Below are positions 4,895 to 5,699 of a DNA stretch of 5,699 bases, piece after piece. Under the pieces are notes generated by a model, which did not search any database, was not told the DNA's origin, and worked only from the letters and a program-made list of their open reading frames with translations. The position numbers were made by a program, and so were the translations under genes. This DNA is from Candidatus Woesearchaeota archaeon (GTDB lineage: Archaea; Nanobdellota; Nanobdellia; Woesearchaeales; GW2011-AR15): contig JAMPXQ010000094.1 in the NCBI GenBank assembly GCA_023701075.1, positions 1-5,699 on the forward strand. The letters are read 5' to 3'. Position 1 is the first letter of the stretch. Each line of letters starts with the position of its first letter.

Positions 4895-5699
4895 TACGAC
4901 AAGCGCGATCTCGTCCGTCATAAGTATAAGTTCTTTTAGCGATGTCATTATCTCGGCCATGTTCTTTGTTTTGACAATCCATTTTTCAAGGTCAGTTCTT
5001 GCCTGCTTGGTCTGGATGGATAGTTGAACTGCAGCATCCAGGTCATTGGCATAATATATTTCCATTGTCTTTATGTATCTCTTGATGATGTTAGGCAATG
5101 GTTCAAGTTTCGCCATTTTCATGGGGTCAGCAGCTTCAGCAAGATCCCTTATGGAATCCCCGATCATCTCCAGGAATCCCATGACCTTGAATTCCATTAG
5201 TATCTCAAAGTAGGATTTCTTGAGTTCAGCATGATATGAAGGATTATCAAAAGAATTGACTATGAGCCGTTGTGCGAGAAGATCAAGCCTGTTTAGGTCA
5301 GATTCGCGTTCATGGATGTATCCTATGCCGCTGTTCTTCTCTTCCAAAAGCCATTCAAGCATGCTCCGGATTATCATGTCCATCCTCCTGATGATTTTTT
5401 CAGGGGAATTCTTGGACTTATCAAGCATCTCATGCGCCACAATCTTTTGGGAAGTCTGCTCCATTATCTCGACAGCGACAAGCTGGCTCAGCACTTCCCG
5501 GATATATTTAGTCCTTGTCTTCACAGTTTTCCCATGGAGTACAAATGTATTGTAATTTGTCAGATAAGATGATTTCAGCATCTTAGTTATATGCTCATCA
5601 GATTTCCCATCTATGTCTAGATTGAAAACCTTCGATTGGTCAGGTTTCATCTCATTGGGAGAGAAGATGAGTTTGTTATCTTGCTCTTCAAGGAACAGG
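4877..5699 (-). CDS. AbrB-like/PhoU domain regulator paralogue, 5' end beyond right edge
   Basis: The frame ends in TAG at 4877 and stays open to the right edge, read in codons from 5698. An ATG at 5650 exists, but the 16 codons upstream of it (LFLEEQDNKLIFSPNE) align with residues 34-49 of the complete paralogue (LYLKQDKNNLVY...). The real start therefore lies outside, with about 33 residues, including most of the AbrB-like hairpin, missing. The visible part has the alpha/beta linker and the PhoU-like helices, including VEIMEQT and the acidic LEMIGDSIRDL. In the 40-residue block starting at IEIMEQT/VEIMEQT, 26 positions are identical to the paralogue by hand count. It ends LNRNT against LNENT. 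It is convergent with the 354-aa gene. The family is associated with phosphate regulation, but the target here is unknown and no transporter is nearby. Its promoter is not in the window. Confidence 0.85.
   Translation of the reverse strand, partial: LFLEEQDNKLIFSPNEMKPDQSKVFNLDIDGKSDEHITKMLKSSYLTNYNTFVLHGKTVKTRTKYIREVLSQLVAVEIMEQTSQKIVAHEMLDKSKNSPEKIIRRMDMIIRSMLEWLLEEKNSGIGYIHERESDLNRLDLLAQRLIVNSFDNPSYHAELKKSYFEILMEFKVMGFLEMIGDSIRDLAEAADPMKMAKLEPLPNIIKRYIKTMEIYYANDLDAAVQLSIQTKQARTDLEKWIVKTKNMAEIMTSLKELILMTDEIALVVLNRNT

Overview
The window looks archaeal. It carries an initiator tRNA-Met with archaeal identity features (A1:U72, three stacked G:C pairs in the anticodon stem, no encoded CCA). 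The genes have TATA-box promoters about 25 bp ahead of inferred start sites, oligo-T stretches suited to intrinsic termination, Shine-Dalgarno matches to the archaeal 16S tail (one full AGGTGAT), and one apparently leaderless gene. Two proteins have the AbrB-like plus PhoU architecture, which is mostly archaeal. A DPANN or related lineage is plausible from the many unrecognised proteins, but that is only inference.

Layout from left to right: (1) 1-366, minus strand, the N-terminal 122 residues of an unrecognised protein that runs off the left edge, with its own TATA box. (2) 530-2478, minus strand, a two-gene operon encoding a 272-aa protein with a C-terminal zinc ribbon followed by a 370-aa protein; neither is recognised. 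(3) 2479-2586, a divergent promoter region with two back-to-back TATA boxes and a perfect 10+1+10 bp palindrome overlapping the inner parts of both. (4) 2587-3516, plus strand, a full-length 309-aa AbrB-PhoU protein. (5) 3563-3637, initiator tRNA-Met with its own promoter and T-tract. (6) 3775-4839, plus strand, an unrecognised 354-aa protein with a Gly-rich N-terminus. (7) 4877-5699, minus strand, a second AbrB-PhoU paralogue converging on (6); its N-terminus lies beyond the right edge.

The most interesting reading is that the unknown zinc-ribbon operon and the first AbrB-PhoU gene form a divergent, co-regulated unit around one operator-like palindrome, for which the AbrB-PhoU protein itself is a candidate binder. 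No phosphate transporter (pst) genes are in the window, so a classical phosphate role is not supported by context here. Separately, the left-edge gene and the 354-aa gene share an identical 13-bp TATA element at exactly the same distance (40 nt) from their start codons and look more AT-rich than the other genes, suggesting a second expression class.
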